From positions 1,302,001 through 1,366,000 of the forward strand of contig NZ_CP044227.1 of NCBI RefSeq assembly GCF_008727735.1: a stretch of DNA of 64,000 bases. Reading direction: 5' to 3'. The notes under the pieces were generated by a model. It was not told the origin of the DNA, did no database searches, and was given only the letters and a program-made list of their open reading frames with translations. This document shows positions 44,482 to 53,715 of the stretch, piece by piece. The stretch is from Flintibacter sp. KGMB00164. GTDB lineage: Bacteria > Bacillota > Clostridia > Oscillospirales > Oscillospiraceae. A program made the position numbers and the translations under genes. Position 1 is the stretch's first letter, and each line of letters starts with the position of its first letter.

Positions 44482-44604
44482 GTGGAGAATAAAACGGCAA
44501 AAGTAAATATCGACACTGCCAGCGGAACTATGACAAAAGGGTCCCGAATCTGTGAGGCCATCCAGCTTAGCAGCTGGCTGCAGGCCGGTATCCATGAATC
44601 CTAA
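44482..44604 (+). CDS. Possible 40-residue peptide
   Basis: GTG at 44482 preceded by GAGGTGATG; the product begins VENKTAKVNIDTASGTM and ends at TAA 44604. It may be real or a remnant. No family recognised. Confidence 0.25.
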   Translation: MENKTAKVNIDTASGTMTKGSRICEAIQLSSWLQAGIHES

Positions 44605-44828
44605 CGAGAACTATGACTCTTTTTTATGGAGATCGGCTCATTCTCTCTCCTGGATGCCGATACCTCCGTCATAGGACACAACATTCGCACTTTTCGCTGT
44701 TACGACAGCCAGAGGTTCTACACCACCATCCGGGCAACTTTCACAGCGAGAACCGCATCTGTAGAAAACCCTGTGTCTGACCCTGCAAAACGGTATTCGT
44801 CAACAATCCTAATGCGTGACATTGCCAT

Positions 44829-44860
44829 GGGTTGGGCCTTTTGTCAACAGGCCCAACCTT
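44829..44860 (+). terminator. Hairpin in gene-poor stretch
   Basis: GGTTGGGCC and GGCCCAACC, a 9-bp stem with an 11-base loop, followed by TTTA. Possibly a terminator. Confidence 0.5.
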
Positions 44861-44882
44861 TACACTACCTTCAACATTCAAA

Positions 44883-44918
44883 GGGCCGCTGTAGTTTTTT
44901 GTCTACAGCGGCTCTTTC
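44883..44918 (+). terminator. Intrinsic terminator
   Basis: GGGCCGCTGTAG and CTACAGCGGCTC form a 12-bp stem (one G-T pair) around a T-rich 8-base loop, followed by TTT. About 25 bases after the previous hairpin. Confidence 0.6.
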
Positions 44919-45332
44919 GTATCGGCTACTTCCCAAATAAACCATTATGACTTCCTATGCGATCAGGGTCAGCGCCAGGACAACATCCTCTATTCCGTAG
45001 ACTATAAGAACCTCTCAGGCAAGATGTGACATTCTCCAGATCGATCCAGTTGCCGGTAAGCGCGTAATCCTTGTTTTTCTCCAGCAATGTTTCTCCAGCA
45101 GTCATAAACATAACGAACCCACTCCAGCAATTCAACTTTCAAGCCAAACTTCATCGCCAGCTTGTAATTTGTTCGGAAGAGCATGTTGAACTTGACTACA
45201 AATTTTGTCTGGCTTATTTCTTCAAATTCGTAAACAACCCATCCATGTCGATGTATTCCTCTACATATAGAGCCTTTGTAATTTTTTACGCCTCTGGCAT
45301 AGTACAATGGTTTCCTTATTAAGCTGATTCAA

Positions 45333-45467
45333 ATGAATTTCAAAGGGAATCCCGTCTTTCCGCAAGGACTGCTGAAGAAAGATGTTGAAGGCAGGGGACT
45401 GATTCATACCGAGTTTGGAAATAGCGCATTGGTTGTGCTTTCAGTTCGGAATCCATACGAGTGCTAA
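45333..45467 (+). pseudogene. Fragment of a protein-coding gene (C-terminal 44 codons)
   Basis: An open frame with no credible ribosome site; product contains NPVFPQGLLKKDVEGRG and ends at TAA 45467. Open upstream sequence for only a few codons suggests the end of a truncated gene. Origin not identified. Confidence 0.25.
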
Positions 45468-45599
45468 AATTGGTGGTAGACCCATTGATTGAATTATCTC
45501 CTTCCTGATGGTACTTTATTATGTGCTATTTGCGCAAAGCAAACAATATAATGCACGAAATTTTAAGATATTCAATACCAATGGCGTTCTTACTCAATA

Positions 45600-47531
45600 T
45601 TAATCAATATATTTGAAGTCTATATCTAAGTTCTTGATTTTTGCTTCTTTACGAAGGCGTTTGCATTTATCCCACACATTATGCCACGAATTATCCGGGA
45701 GTAGCTTAGATAGTCTGCTCCACTGTCTGTAATCCATTTCATCACGTGCAAGAATATTGTGGACAGTAATAAAAGCAAACTCGGTAAGTTGGGTTGAAAA
45801 TTGGCTCGATGATTCTATGATAATGGGCAGTATAAATTGTGCAAAAACAGTATTGATGTTGCGAGAAGAATTATTTACGCAAAATCGTCTATAAAAGAGT
45901 TCCCAAGTCTCTTTAGAAATTTCTTTCATTTTTTCATCATAAGGATCAAGTACCTTGATGACCATTTCAAATAGGCTCGGATTGTTTATGTGCTTAAGCC
46001 GTTCTATGCTTAATATTTGATTATACTTACAGAGGTTCACCCATCTTATAGACTTTTGAATACAAGTATGTTCTGTTTCGCACCAATCAAAGAACGCATC
46101 AACTGAACAATCACCAAATGTTTTATATAAATCACTGACGATGTCAAAATCACTGGTCTCAAATATCAAATATATTATGCTTTTGTAGTTAATTCCCGTG
46201 TAATTTACATTGCTAAAAGAATCCTTCAGCTGTTTTAATATCTCTAACTGGATATTCTTATCTTGTTTCCATATATCTTCGCATAACACTAGATTAAAAT
46301 TAAACGGTATTAACCATAATGCCGCATTTTTGCTTCGCTTTAGCAAAGACGAAAAATCTTTAGTCGTCAAGATTTCTGAGAGGTGGTTAACTGCGCTCTT
46401 ACCAATCTGGTTGATCGTGCATCCGGACAACTTAGTAATAAGACTAATGGCATCTTGATGTGATTTATTGTATAGCAAGTCAATAATTCCAGATACAGTG
46501 GATTTATCAACTATACTGGTCGCTTCTACGAATTCATAATTTGAAGAAAACAAATCAATTAAAATTGCAATTTTGGAATCCAAGTCTTTTTCTATGCTAT
46601 ATTGGGTTGGCAGATAAATCGCTTGTATGATTTTTGTAAAGATTCTAATAGTATCTTCTGTATTTGTTTTATCTTTTAAAATAGATATAATTTCTGCTAT
46701 AGAAAAAGGACTTTGCGAAGAAATCTTGCTTAAAATGGTGCTAAACATTAGCCAATGGATGCGTTTGTAAAATTTATCTCCGCAATATAAAATAAACTCT
46801 TTCGTTTTTTCAAAGTTTTCTATACTAATTACATTTTCAAAGTTAGAAGGATACTCGATATATACTATTTCATCTCGGTTGCAACGACGTACCGATTTAG
46901 AGACAGTATTTGGTGCAATTTGTAAGTCAAGCGGCTTACGATTAATGGTCCTATTAGAAAATGATCCAGTGCAAAAAGAAATATCATTGAAAAAAGAAAT
47001 GCCAAGCGTTTCTATTAATGATTCAAGTGCTTGGTTAAAAGGAGTGGAACTACCAGATGCAATGATGATAGGCACAGAGGGGTTTTGTACTATGATTGAG
47101 AAAAGGTCAAGTGCAATCCTGTTTATACTCGAATTAATTGCAGGAACACCATTATTGCATTTTTCCAAAAGGATCGGCCGGCTATACTCGCCTAAATCGC
47201 TTATGTTAGGGGTTGGACGTCTAAAGAGTGTATCTATTTTTGCTGCCGTAACATTGCTCGCAATATCATAGTCTATAAAAAGTGTGTGTGTCCACACGCA
47301 GCCAGGTCTGCTCATTTCAGTAGCATACCAAGTCTTACTTAGCGCGTAGCATTTTTCTTCCTTTAGTGGGTAGCCTGTCAAATAGCCATCAAACGAACGT
47401 GGAGATTCATTACCAGATAAATCTGTTAATGAGCCCAGAATTTTCTTTGCCTGATTCGACAACGGAGTAGATGTCTCCAATAAATGATGTCCATCTGAAT
47501 ATCCCCAAAGTGCTTGTTGTATTTTAATCAT
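45600..47531 (-). CDS. GAP1-like protein of a GTPase conflict system
   Basis: A 643-residue protein. The N-terminus (IQQALWGYSDGHHLLETSTPL, then RPGCVWTHTLFIDY) matches the GTPase-associated protein 1 N-terminal type 2 domain (GAP1-N2) described in bacterial NTPase conflict systems. The rest (about 200-643) is helical and rich in Ile/Ser/Asn. No catalytic motif is visible. It is the last gene of a five-gene minus-strand operon, starting four bases after the GTPase at 47536. In related systems these proteins are thought to sense or transmit the GTPase state to an effector. Confidence 0.75.
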   Translation of the reverse strand: MIKIQQALWGYSDGHHLLETSTPLSNQAKKILGSLTDLSGNESPRSFDGYLTGYPLKEEKCYALSKTWYATEMSRPGCVWTHTLFIDYDIASNVTAAKIDTLFRRPTPNISDLGEYSRPILLEKCNNGVPAINSSINRIALDLFSIIVQNPSVPIIIASGSSTPFNQALESLIETLGISFFNDISFCTGSFSNRTINRKPLDLQIAPNTVSKSVRRCNRDEIVYIEYPSNFENVISIENFEKTKEFILYCGDKFYKRIHWLMFSTILSKISSQSPFSIAEIISILKDKTNTEDTIRIFTKIIQAIYLPTQYSIEKDLDSKIAILIDLFSSNYEFVEATSIVDKSTVSGIIDLLYNKSHQDAISLITKLSGCTINQIGKSAVNHLSEILTTKDFSSLLKRSKNAALWLIPFNFNLVLCEDIWKQDKNIQLEILKQLKDSFSNVNYTGINYKSIIYLIFETSDFDIVSDLYKTFGDCSVDAFFDWCETEHTCIQKSIRWVNLCKYNQILSIERLKHINNPSLFEMVIKVLDPYDEKMKEISKETWELFYRRFCVNNSSRNINTVFAQFILPIIIESSSQFSTQLTEFAFITVHNILARDEMDYRQWSRLSKLLPDNSWHNVWDKCKRLRKEAKIKNLDIDFKYID

Positions 47532-47535
47532 AATA

Positions 47536-48399
47536 TTATCTCTCCGAGACTTGGTTTACCGCTTCCCATAGAGGTAGAGTAATATCATGTGATTCCTCAC
47601 CATGAAAGTTGACCACCAAAATCCTCTCTACAGGTTTTTCCATGTGTTGACTAATTAATAGTTCGGATTGTTCTGGTGTTTCATAAGATCCACCTTGTGC
47701 GCTTACACCATAAAATGATGTTGAGAAGATAGATTCGTTTGTTTTTATAAATTGCCACAAAAAAGGTAACCTCTTATTTACGAATTCTTCTGGAATAGTT
47801 TCATATTCTTTTACGGTATCCCAAGCAGAAATAATAATTATTAGTGAACATATATTTCCGCCACGTAAATACATGACATCTTGCAAAAGGGAAACAAGCT
47901 GTACCTCTGTAGGGTCATCTTGAGTCGGGTTACGCTTGGCTATATTTTCCTCCTCCGCTGCAAGTTGTCGAGGCCTTAGGGGCAGTTCAGATATTAGCGT
48001 AGGCTCAACAATTTGTTGTGGATTAATAAATAGCAATATTCCTTCACAATCGGTAATACTTTTTGCTAATGATGCCTCAATTTCTCGATCTGTATATTGC
48101 TTCTGAAATGTTTCACCTGAAAGATCTGGAAACATCACATTATAGACATTATTATCTTGGTCATTTAAACAAAGTGACAGACAATTTTGTTGATTTGCAA
48201 TGCTTGTTCTCAATACAGGTTCGGCCGCCGCCCATGTAGTTGATAGATTAGCCAAATACTGTTGATTACCGGAATATTTATTCCAATGTAATTTTGTCTC
48301 AACTTTCCCTTGCTGCAGGGAGTAAGCTAATGCTGATAAATATGATGTTTTTCCTGCAGCCGGCAACCCCAATATGAAACATGATCTTGAATTTGTCAT
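47536..48399 (-). CDS. GTPase 1 of double-GTPase system
   Basis: A 287-residue protein; ATG 48399 overlaps the upstream stop (TGA). P-loop FILGLPAAGKTSYLSAL at residues 8-24, G3-like PDLSGET near 98 and G4-like ISAWD near 183. Features fit DO-GTPase1-type proteins in GAP1-containing systems. It would act as the nucleotide switch together with the 311-residue GTPase. No membrane segment. Confidence 0.75.
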   Translation of the reverse strand: MTNSRSCFILGLPAAGKTSYLSALAYSLQQGKVETKLHWNKYSGNQQYLANLSTTWAAAEPVLRTSIANQQNCLSLCLNDQDNNVYNVMFPDLSGETFQKQYTDREIEASLAKSITDCEGILLFINPQQIVEPTLISELPLRPRQLAAEEENIAKRNPTQDDPTEVQLVSLLQDVMYLRGGNICSLIIIISAWDTVKEYETIPEEFVNKRLPFLWQFIKTNESIFSTSFYGVSAQGGSYETPEQSELLISQHMEKPVERILVVNFHGEESHDITLPLWEAVNQVSER

Positions 48400-49331
48400 G
48401 CCAGCCGTCCTTTCCACATATTAAATTGTGATTTTAAATTATCAGTAGTGTCAGAAGTCAAAGGGATAGAGTTAGGCGAATCTAGTAATGATTCAAGCAA
48501 CTGATCAGTACCATAGCCGGCGATTACTACTGTAGTTTCAGTTGGCATTGAGGCTATATAATGGAAATCTATTCTGCCTTCTAATTCGGGTAGTTGTTCC
48601 AATATACGCTCTACAATGGACGATGGGAAGGGATCTCTTAAATTACCAGTATCGTCAATTAATAAGTCATATTTACTAACTGCAATAATGACTTTAGCAG
48701 TATTATTAATGAGTCCCCCATCCCAAAATGTTCGCAGGATTTGAATCATTTTTTGTAATTCAGACAACTTATATCTTCCGCTTGCAATCTTTTCCCCATC
48801 TAACAACACTACTAAATGACTTGCTGATTTAACAATGTCGAAATCTTCTTTGACTGCATCTACATTAGCCACAATACTACTTATATCTTCACCTGAAAAA
48901 TCTGAAAACAAAAGATTAGTAAACTCGTTTCGTTGCTTTATTTTAACTCGGATATGAAGTATCCCAACAGATCCCACTGGGGTTCTACGCATATTAACAC
49001 AACTATTTTGGGAAGATGTACGAAGGTAAAAAGCTCGAGACTCAAATGCGCTAAGCGTTTGTGAACCTGCAAACATAAATTTTTCTTTATATTCGCCTGT
49101 TAGAAATAAATGATACATTGAAGTAATAAGAGTGGTTTTTCCACTTCCTGTTCCACCAATAATAACAAAAAATTTGGATTCTTCAGAAGCGGTAATTGGG
49201 TATGTATCTTCCGGCATAAGCTCCTCATTCATGGGAAGGCTAACCATTTGAAAATTGTCGTCATCATTCACTGAGGCAGCACTAGTATTTTCCTGATCTT
49301 CTAAAGTAATTCCACTATATGCTTCGTCCAT
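48396..49331 (-). CDS. GTPase 2 of double-GTPase system
   Basis: A 311-residue protein. After an acidic, disordered-looking N-terminus of about 50 residues comes the P-loop IGGTGSGKTTLI (near 58), FSDFSGED near 142 and a G4-like AVSKYDLL near 217. This matches DO-GTPase2-type proteins. It overlaps the next gene by four bases. The pairing of two distinct GTPases in one operon is characteristic of this conflict-system class. Confidence 0.75.
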   Translation of the reverse strand: MDEAYSGITLEDQENTSAASVNDDDNFQMVSLPMNEELMPEDTYPITASEESKFFVIIGGTGSGKTTLITSMYHLFLTGEYKEKFMFAGSQTLSAFESRAFYLRTSSQNSCVNMRRTPVGSVGILHIRVKIKQRNEFTNLLFSDFSGEDISSIVANVDAVKEDFDIVKSASHLVVLLDGEKIASGRYKLSELQKMIQILRTFWDGGLINNTAKVIIAVSKYDLLIDDTGNLRDPFPSSIVERILEQLPELEGRIDFHYIASMPTETTVVIAGYGTDQLLESLLDSPNSIPLTSDTTDNLKSQFNMWKGRLA

Positions 49332-49344
49332 ATGCTTATTCTCC

Positions 49345-50421
49345 TCATTTGCTCAATGTCTCAAAACATGAAAGCGCCAGGCATTCCAAATACATCTGCC
49401 ATGCGTATTTTTCACAAGTGTCTTTTTCTATATTTTCATCTACAGAAACTGTTCGGCAATACTTGGGATACCATTCAGTTATATCAGCGGCATTATCTGC
49501 ACAGAGAATTGCATAAGTAATTGGTAATTGCTCGATGGCGGGAAATAGTTTCGCTTTGGATGCAATTATTTTTTTCAATGTAGGATTAATTTCAGTTATT
49601 AACTTGGTAAACTCTATATTTTGTGTTCTCCCTTTACAAGCGTTTACTACTTTTCTTATTACTCCCTCCATAGCATAGGGACCCGGATAGTTGGAAACAA
49701 AACAAGCGGCCTCATATGCGACAAGAAGGCATCCGTTAATTTTTTCGATTTCTTTTAACGGCTGGTTTAAGGTTGTACTCCAATCCGACATCATCCACCA
49801 GAGGAGTTGAGAATCTTCTTCATAAACACTTTGCATTTTTTGCATAGTATTGAGTCGATTACATAAAACATCAAGATAGTCTACACACTCACCCAATACA
49901 TGAATTAAATTTTGCGCTGATGTAGCATCCCATGAAGGCTTATTAATAGTAGTTGCCACAGTTTTTAAATTAGCTTTATCAAAATCGAGGGTATCATCCG
50001 TAAAGCTTTTTTCACGAATGCCAATTCGATCAATATTAAATCTCTTTATGATTTGCTCCAATGCTCTGGGAGCAGAAGAAGGCTTTTTATAAAATGATGT
50101 TGTAAGCGTAAGCAGTTCAGCGAAGCTACTATAGTCTATATTTTCGGTGGAAATTTCCAGTAATGTTGCTCCAGCGAGTAGAGACAACTCTTTTGTATAT
50201 CGACTAGAGAAGCTGGGATCTTTTTCAATAAACACAGATGCAAAGCTTTCCAAATCTTCTTTATCGGTTGTTAGTCCATAGTACAGATTGACAAGGTTAC
50301 AAATATCATTAGCGTCAACACTTTTAGCATAATCAGCAATGCACTCTAAACGTTTCTCAATCAGACCTTCTTGTGGAGCAAGATTCACGTCAATATACCA
50401 TTCATTGAAATTTTTAATCAT
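49345..50421 (-). CDS. Helical GTPase-associated protein (GASH-like)
   Basis: A 358-residue all-helical protein whose ATG overlaps the phosphoesterase stop (ATGA). Segments such as SQLLWWMMSDWSTTLNQPLKEI and the consistent position beside paired GTPases fit the GTPase-associated system helical (GASH) family, but this rests mainly on context. No catalytic residues evident. Probably a scaffold or activator. Confidence 0.6.
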   Translation of the reverse strand: MIKNFNEWYIDVNLAPQEGLIEKRLECIADYAKSVDANDICNLVNLYYGLTTDKEDLESFASVFIEKDPSFSSRYTKELSLLAGATLLEISTENIDYSSFAELLTLTTSFYKKPSSAPRALEQIIKRFNIDRIGIREKSFTDDTLDFDKANLKTVATTINKPSWDATSAQNLIHVLGECVDYLDVLCNRLNTMQKMQSVYEEDSQLLWWMMSDWSTTLNQPLKEIEKINGCLLVAYEAACFVSNYPGPYAMEGVIRKVVNACKGRTQNIEFTKLITEINPTLKKIIASKAKLFPAIEQLPITYAILCADNAADITEWYPKYCRTVSVDENIEKDTCEKYAWQMYLECLALSCFETLSK

Positions 50422-51701
50422 TCTCTAAGCCCTTCTTTCTGTATTCTGACTTCTTCAACCAGTTGAACCTCGCAGCTGCCTTCTTTGGCTCTACTAATAA
50501 TTTCCTCAAGTAATTCAGTGTGTTTTTTTCCTTCATCCTCAGGCTTTCCTAAAGCAAATTTTTTAAGTATACGTTCTCTACAAAGGAATGGGAGGCTCAT
50601 GAAGTCATAAATAAAACTTCTCTCCCAAGAGGACACTGATAACACGCTCTGCTCTGGCATTACTTCTGGCGGAGTAGCATTATCTAGGTTCATGGATTCC
50701 GACAATGGTAAAGAATACTCTATATATTCTTTACCATCGGGTATTGAGGTATCTGGCTCAAATTTACTTGATGTTTTATCTAAAACCCTAGGATAAATCC
50801 GAACAGTTAATACATCGCAGGAATCGACTTTATCAATTTTTAGACAAATCCAATTATAGCGTGGAATCCATCCTTCTTCAAAGCGGGAAGGATGGGTGGC
50901 ACCACTTTTAATGAGTAAAGCGTTTTTATAATATTCAATGGCCTGTTCATGTTTATGACCATACAGTTGAATGGCTATTCGATTATTTATTTTTTTGGCC
51001 AACCTATGTTCCGGGTCTTCCCAACATTCTGGAGGATGGTGACATAAACTAAGAAAAATTGTATTTTCTTTTCTTGACGGAATTTGGATTTCTCCTATCC
51101 GCATGAGCTTCTCCTCACCATTATCTCTGTGGTCTTCATGGTTTGAAATAATTGTGGAGTTAATTCCAACTATGCAAAGTTTATAATTCCCCTCAAAGTC
51201 CATTTCTTGCTTCCAAATAGGTCTGTTTGGCGCAAGACTACATCCATATATAGTAGCAAATTTTTCGTTATAACATGTTATCGGTGAATATAGAACACTT
51301 GAATCTTGAGTATTTCTAAACATTTCAGATAACTGCCAGTCAAATTCTGTACTATTTTTTGTTTGCTCCAACTTATCTTGCAACGCTTTTACGCTGGCAG
51401 ATGATCGTGTGATATTTTGATCCACATCATGATTACCAGGAACGCAGAATATATAAGACTTTTCTATCTTAAGCAAATCACAAATTCGTTCTAGAAACTC
51501 TATTGCTACCTTATACTCTATCGCCTGTCCACTAAAAGCAATATCACCACAGACCAAGATCCCATCTATAGAAGAAATCTCCTTTGTCAAATTATGGGAT
51601 ATATCATAAATGAGTTCTGAGCGAAGATCTTCATCAATATCGAAAGGATCTCCACTAAATGTTCTGAAATGAATATCTGATAAATGAATGAATGAGAGCA
51701 T
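50418..51701 (-). CDS. Calcineurin-like metallophosphoesterase
   Basis: A 427-residue protein; ATG 51701 has GGAGG at optimal spacing and is preferred to GTG 51710. Metallophosphoesterase motifs: HLSDIHF, VCGDIAFSG, VPGNHDVD, a later SLCHHPPE and YGHKHEQ, giving a full two-metal site. The C-terminal 150 residues are unassigned. First gene of the GTPase operon. It may be the nuclease or phosphatase effector of the system, by analogy with defence systems that use this fold; this is inference. Confidence 0.85.
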   Translation of the reverse strand: MLSFIHLSDIHFRTFSGDPFDIDEDLRSELIYDISHNLTKEISSIDGILVCGDIAFSGQAIEYKVAIEFLERICDLLKIEKSYIFCVPGNHDVDQNITRSSASVKALQDKLEQTKNSTEFDWQLSEMFRNTQDSSVLYSPITCYNEKFATIYGCSLAPNRPIWKQEMDFEGNYKLCIVGINSTIISNHEDHRDNGEEKLMRIGEIQIPSRKENTIFLSLCHHPPECWEDPEHRLAKKINNRIAIQLYGHKHEQAIEYYKNALLIKSGATHPSRFEEGWIPRYNWICLKIDKVDSCDVLTVRIYPRVLDKTSSKFEPDTSIPDGKEYIEYSLPLSESMNLDNATPPEVMPEQSVLSVSSWERSFIYDFMSLPFLCRERILKKFALGKPEDEGKKHTELLEEIISRAKEGSCEVQLVEEVRIQKEGLRE

Positions 51702-51743
51702 TTTCTGCACCTCCTACAAAACTGATGCAAAACTTTAATATAT

Positions 51744-51772
51744 ATTATATCATTGTTTCCAAATTCCGACAA
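51744..51772 (-). promoter_or_regulatory. Promoter of GTPase conflict operon
   Basis: On the minus strand TTGTCG (51772-51767), 17-base spacer, TATAAT (51749-51744). Transcription would begin about 35 bases before the phosphoesterase start. Confidence 0.65.
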
Positions 51773-52048
51773 CGAGCCATTTATTTATGTGCCCTAGAAT
51801 TTTCTATGGCACTTTTATTATGTTAATTAAATTTCGGGTTCGATCACTTATTGTGATTGCATCTATGGAATGCTGCTCCGACCTCAAACCTGTCCCTGAA
51901 GGAGTCAAAAATCTTATGTTTTTCTTTCCACAGTCAGCAGAAAGGCCGCCGCCCATAGGTTTTTCCCTCCGGGGTATCCGGGCGGTATAGAGGTCATCTT
52001 TTTCCCAAAAACAAACACTTTTCCAAACCGCCGAAAGGAGGTGAGATT

Positions 52049-52531
52049 ATGGCGGTATTGCGCATTGAGAAAACCCGCGACTACACGGTAAGGTCCAACC
52101 ATCACCTGCGCAATGCGGGACTGTTCCTGAAATCAAAAGGGCTACTCTCCATGATGCTGTCCTTGCCGGAGGACTGGAACTACACCACCAGGGGTTTGTC
52201 AAAAATCTGCAAGGAGGGCACGGACAGCATTGGCTCCGCCCTGAATGAGCTGGAACGGGCCGGGTACATAGTCCGCAACCGTCTCCGGGACAGCAAGGGT
52301 AAAATCGTAGATGTGGAGTATGTCATCTACGAGATACCCCATCCCCCGGACACGGATCAGCCGTGTGAGGACGAGCCGGATACGGCTTGTCCAAATACGG
52401 AAAACCCGGATATGGATAACCCATGTATGGAAAACCGGCCGCAAATTATCAAAGAGCACCGCCCGCTAACATCCGTGGATGTTCAGCAGGCGGTGCTCTT
52501 TCAGGGTTCCTACTTCGGATACTTGCCATAG
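52049..52531 (+). pseudogene. Truncated Tn1549-type helix-turn-helix protein
   Basis: A 160-residue frame with a strong GGAGGTGA site. Residues 1-90 match the N-terminal domain of helix-turn-helix proteins of Tn1549-like elements (VLRIEKTRDYTVRSNHHLRN, KGLLSMMLSLPEDWNYTTRGL). After a Pro/Asp/Asn-rich linker the family would continue into a conserved C-terminal domain, but here the frame ends in a terminator hairpin (52451-52501), so the gene is truncated. It marks the remnant of another element. Confidence 0.7.
52451..52501. terminator. Intrinsic terminator (bidirectional)
   Basis: AAAGAGCACCGCC and GGCGGTGCTCTTT form a 13-bp stem with a further AACATCC/GGATGTT inner stem. It lies within the last codons of the truncated helix-turn-helix frame and downstream of the convergent DUF3795 gene. 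Confidence 0.75.
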
Positions 52532-52854
52532 GCGCTTGTCCAGTGCGCTGCTGCGTTTAGAAAGGCAGTGTGGCCGTGGATGCGGATGTACTCCAGCGCC
52601 TGCTTGTACTTGCCGTATTTGTAGCCAGGATGGTTGAGAAAGGACTGAATGATCTCACAGCGGTCATATTCCTCGCAATCTGCGCAGGTAATGTGGCCTT
52701 TAGTCAGGCAGCATTTCTTCATCCTGCACTTGGCCCGGTTCAGTTCCCGAGAGCCGTCCAGATATCCCTGTTTGCAGCCCTTGCAGGTTTTCTGATATTC
52801 CCGGCAGGTGCCACAGTAGGCGCCGCAGCAGCCGATTTCCTCTGTGCCCTTCAT
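52510..52854 (-). CDS. Cysteine-rich DUF3795-like protein
   Basis: A 114-residue protein with GCCGAYCGTCREYQKTCKGC at the start and CRMKKCC/CADCEEYDRCE later, a cysteine pattern typical of DUF3795 proteins that probably bind zinc. It overlaps the preceding gene by four bases (ATGA). Function unknown. Confidence 0.75.
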   Translation of the reverse strand: MKGTEEIGCCGAYCGTCREYQKTCKGCKQGYLDGSRELNRAKCRMKKCCLTKGHITCADCEEYDRCEIIQSFLNHPGYKYGKYKQALEYIRIHGHTAFLNAAAHWTSAYGKYPK

Positions 52855-53228
52855 CGGGAGGAACTCCCTTCAGAGCCATAGATCTTCAGAAAATCTCTAA
52901 TGCTTTCTTCGACCGCACGAAGGGACTGCTCATCGCCGAATTTGATATTGATGCATCGCTTTCCCTTTTTGCAGTTAGGAAGGCTCTCTGATAAATGATT
53001 CAGAAACTCTTCATCAGAAAAATGGATGGAGAAATGGTTTTTCGCTGCGGAGACCGCCACATATCCCTCATTCATCTTTTTCCCCACCAGCCACATGGGC
53101 ATAGAGAAGGATATCTTATTTGTCAGCTGGGGATATTCCGCATTCATAAATTCAATGAATGCGCAGATATGTCGCTGCTGCTCTTCATTTAACGATGTCA
53201 CATACTCGGAAACAGAAGCTACACCCAT
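52851..53228 (-). CDS. DUF1801/YdhG-like protein
   Basis: A 125-residue protein; ATG 53228 follows GGAGGTG. Segments FSMPMWLVGKKMNEGYVAVSAAKNHFSIHF and CINIKF are characteristic of the small alpha/beta YdhG/DUF1801 family. Usually a stand-alone gene of unknown role. It sits just downstream of tRNA-Pro in the same direction. Confidence 0.75.
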   Translation of the reverse strand: MGVASVSEYVTSLNEEQQRHICAFIEFMNAEYPQLTNKISFSMPMWLVGKKMNEGYVAVSAAKNHFSIHFSDEEFLNHLSESLPNCKKGKRCINIKFGDEQSLRAVEESIRDFLKIYGSEGSSSR

Positions 53229-53315
53229 ATTACACCTCCACGGTCCATAAATACCAATAAAATTAAGCAATAAATGCAGAAAAACCGCCATTTCGGACGG
53301 TTTTTCTGACAAAGT

Positions 53316-53391
53316 TGGTCCGAGTGGGGAGACTCGAACTCCCGGCATCTTGCTCCCAAAGCAAGCGCGCTACCAACTGCGCTACACCCGG
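53316..53391 (-). tRNA. tRNA-Pro (anticodon UGG)
   Basis: Minus strand, 76 nt including encoded CCA. Acceptor stem CCGGGTG/CACTCGG, D-arm GCGCAGTTGGTAGCGC, anticodon stem CTTGC with loop TTTGGGA (UGG), T-arm GGGAG-TTCGAGT-CTCCC. The gene is intact. The bases from the anticodon loop to beyond the 5' end are duplicated nearby, marking it as an integration hotspot. Confidence 0.95.
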
Positions 53392-53427
53392 TTATGAAAT
53401 TTTCCAATTGTGGTCAAACATGTGGTC
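53352..53427. repeat. 76-bp direct repeat, copy 1 (tRNA-Pro 5' half plus flank)
   Basis: It runs from the anticodon loop through the tRNA 5' end and includes the octamer-pair motif (53410-53429). It matches 53535-53610 with one mismatch seen. Confidence 0.85.
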
Positions 53428-53534
53428 AACGCCGATTTTCGACCAGTTACCGGCGAGGTGTAAAGTGCTGTCAGCCCAGCAGTCCCAAGGCTTTCCGGGT
53501 TTTCCGAGGGCTACGGCCCGAACCTAGGCCTCAC

Positions 53535-53610
53535 GCTCCCAAAGCAAGCGCGCTACCAACTGCGCTACACCCGGTTATGAAGTTTTCCAATTGTGGTCAA
53601 ACATGTGGTC
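53535..53610. repeat. 76-bp direct repeat, copy 2
   Basis: Same sequence as 53352-53427 with a single mismatch (position 4 bases after the TTATGA). Begins at the anticodon loop; the tRNA 3' half is absent. The second octamer of the motif here has two changes at its end. Confidence 0.85.
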
Positions 53611-53715
53611 TTGGTCGCTTTTTGACCAACGGCTTTGCGGAACTAGTTCCTGCTTCTGGTAGTGTCCCAGCGGGTTGTGGGGTTGTGGTTTTGTCCTCAT
53701 GGATGGGCGGGATAT

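Larger units (their letters stand above)
44351..45599. other. Gene-poor stretch with short fragments
   Basis: About 1.25 kb without a convincing full gene. It holds a 40-codon frame (44482-44604), two strong hairpins (44829-44914) and a 44-codon frame (45333-45467) that reads like the tail of a protein. This may be the eroded right end of element 2. A 101-codon minus-strand frame (45002-45307) has no recognisable features. Confidence 0.4.
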
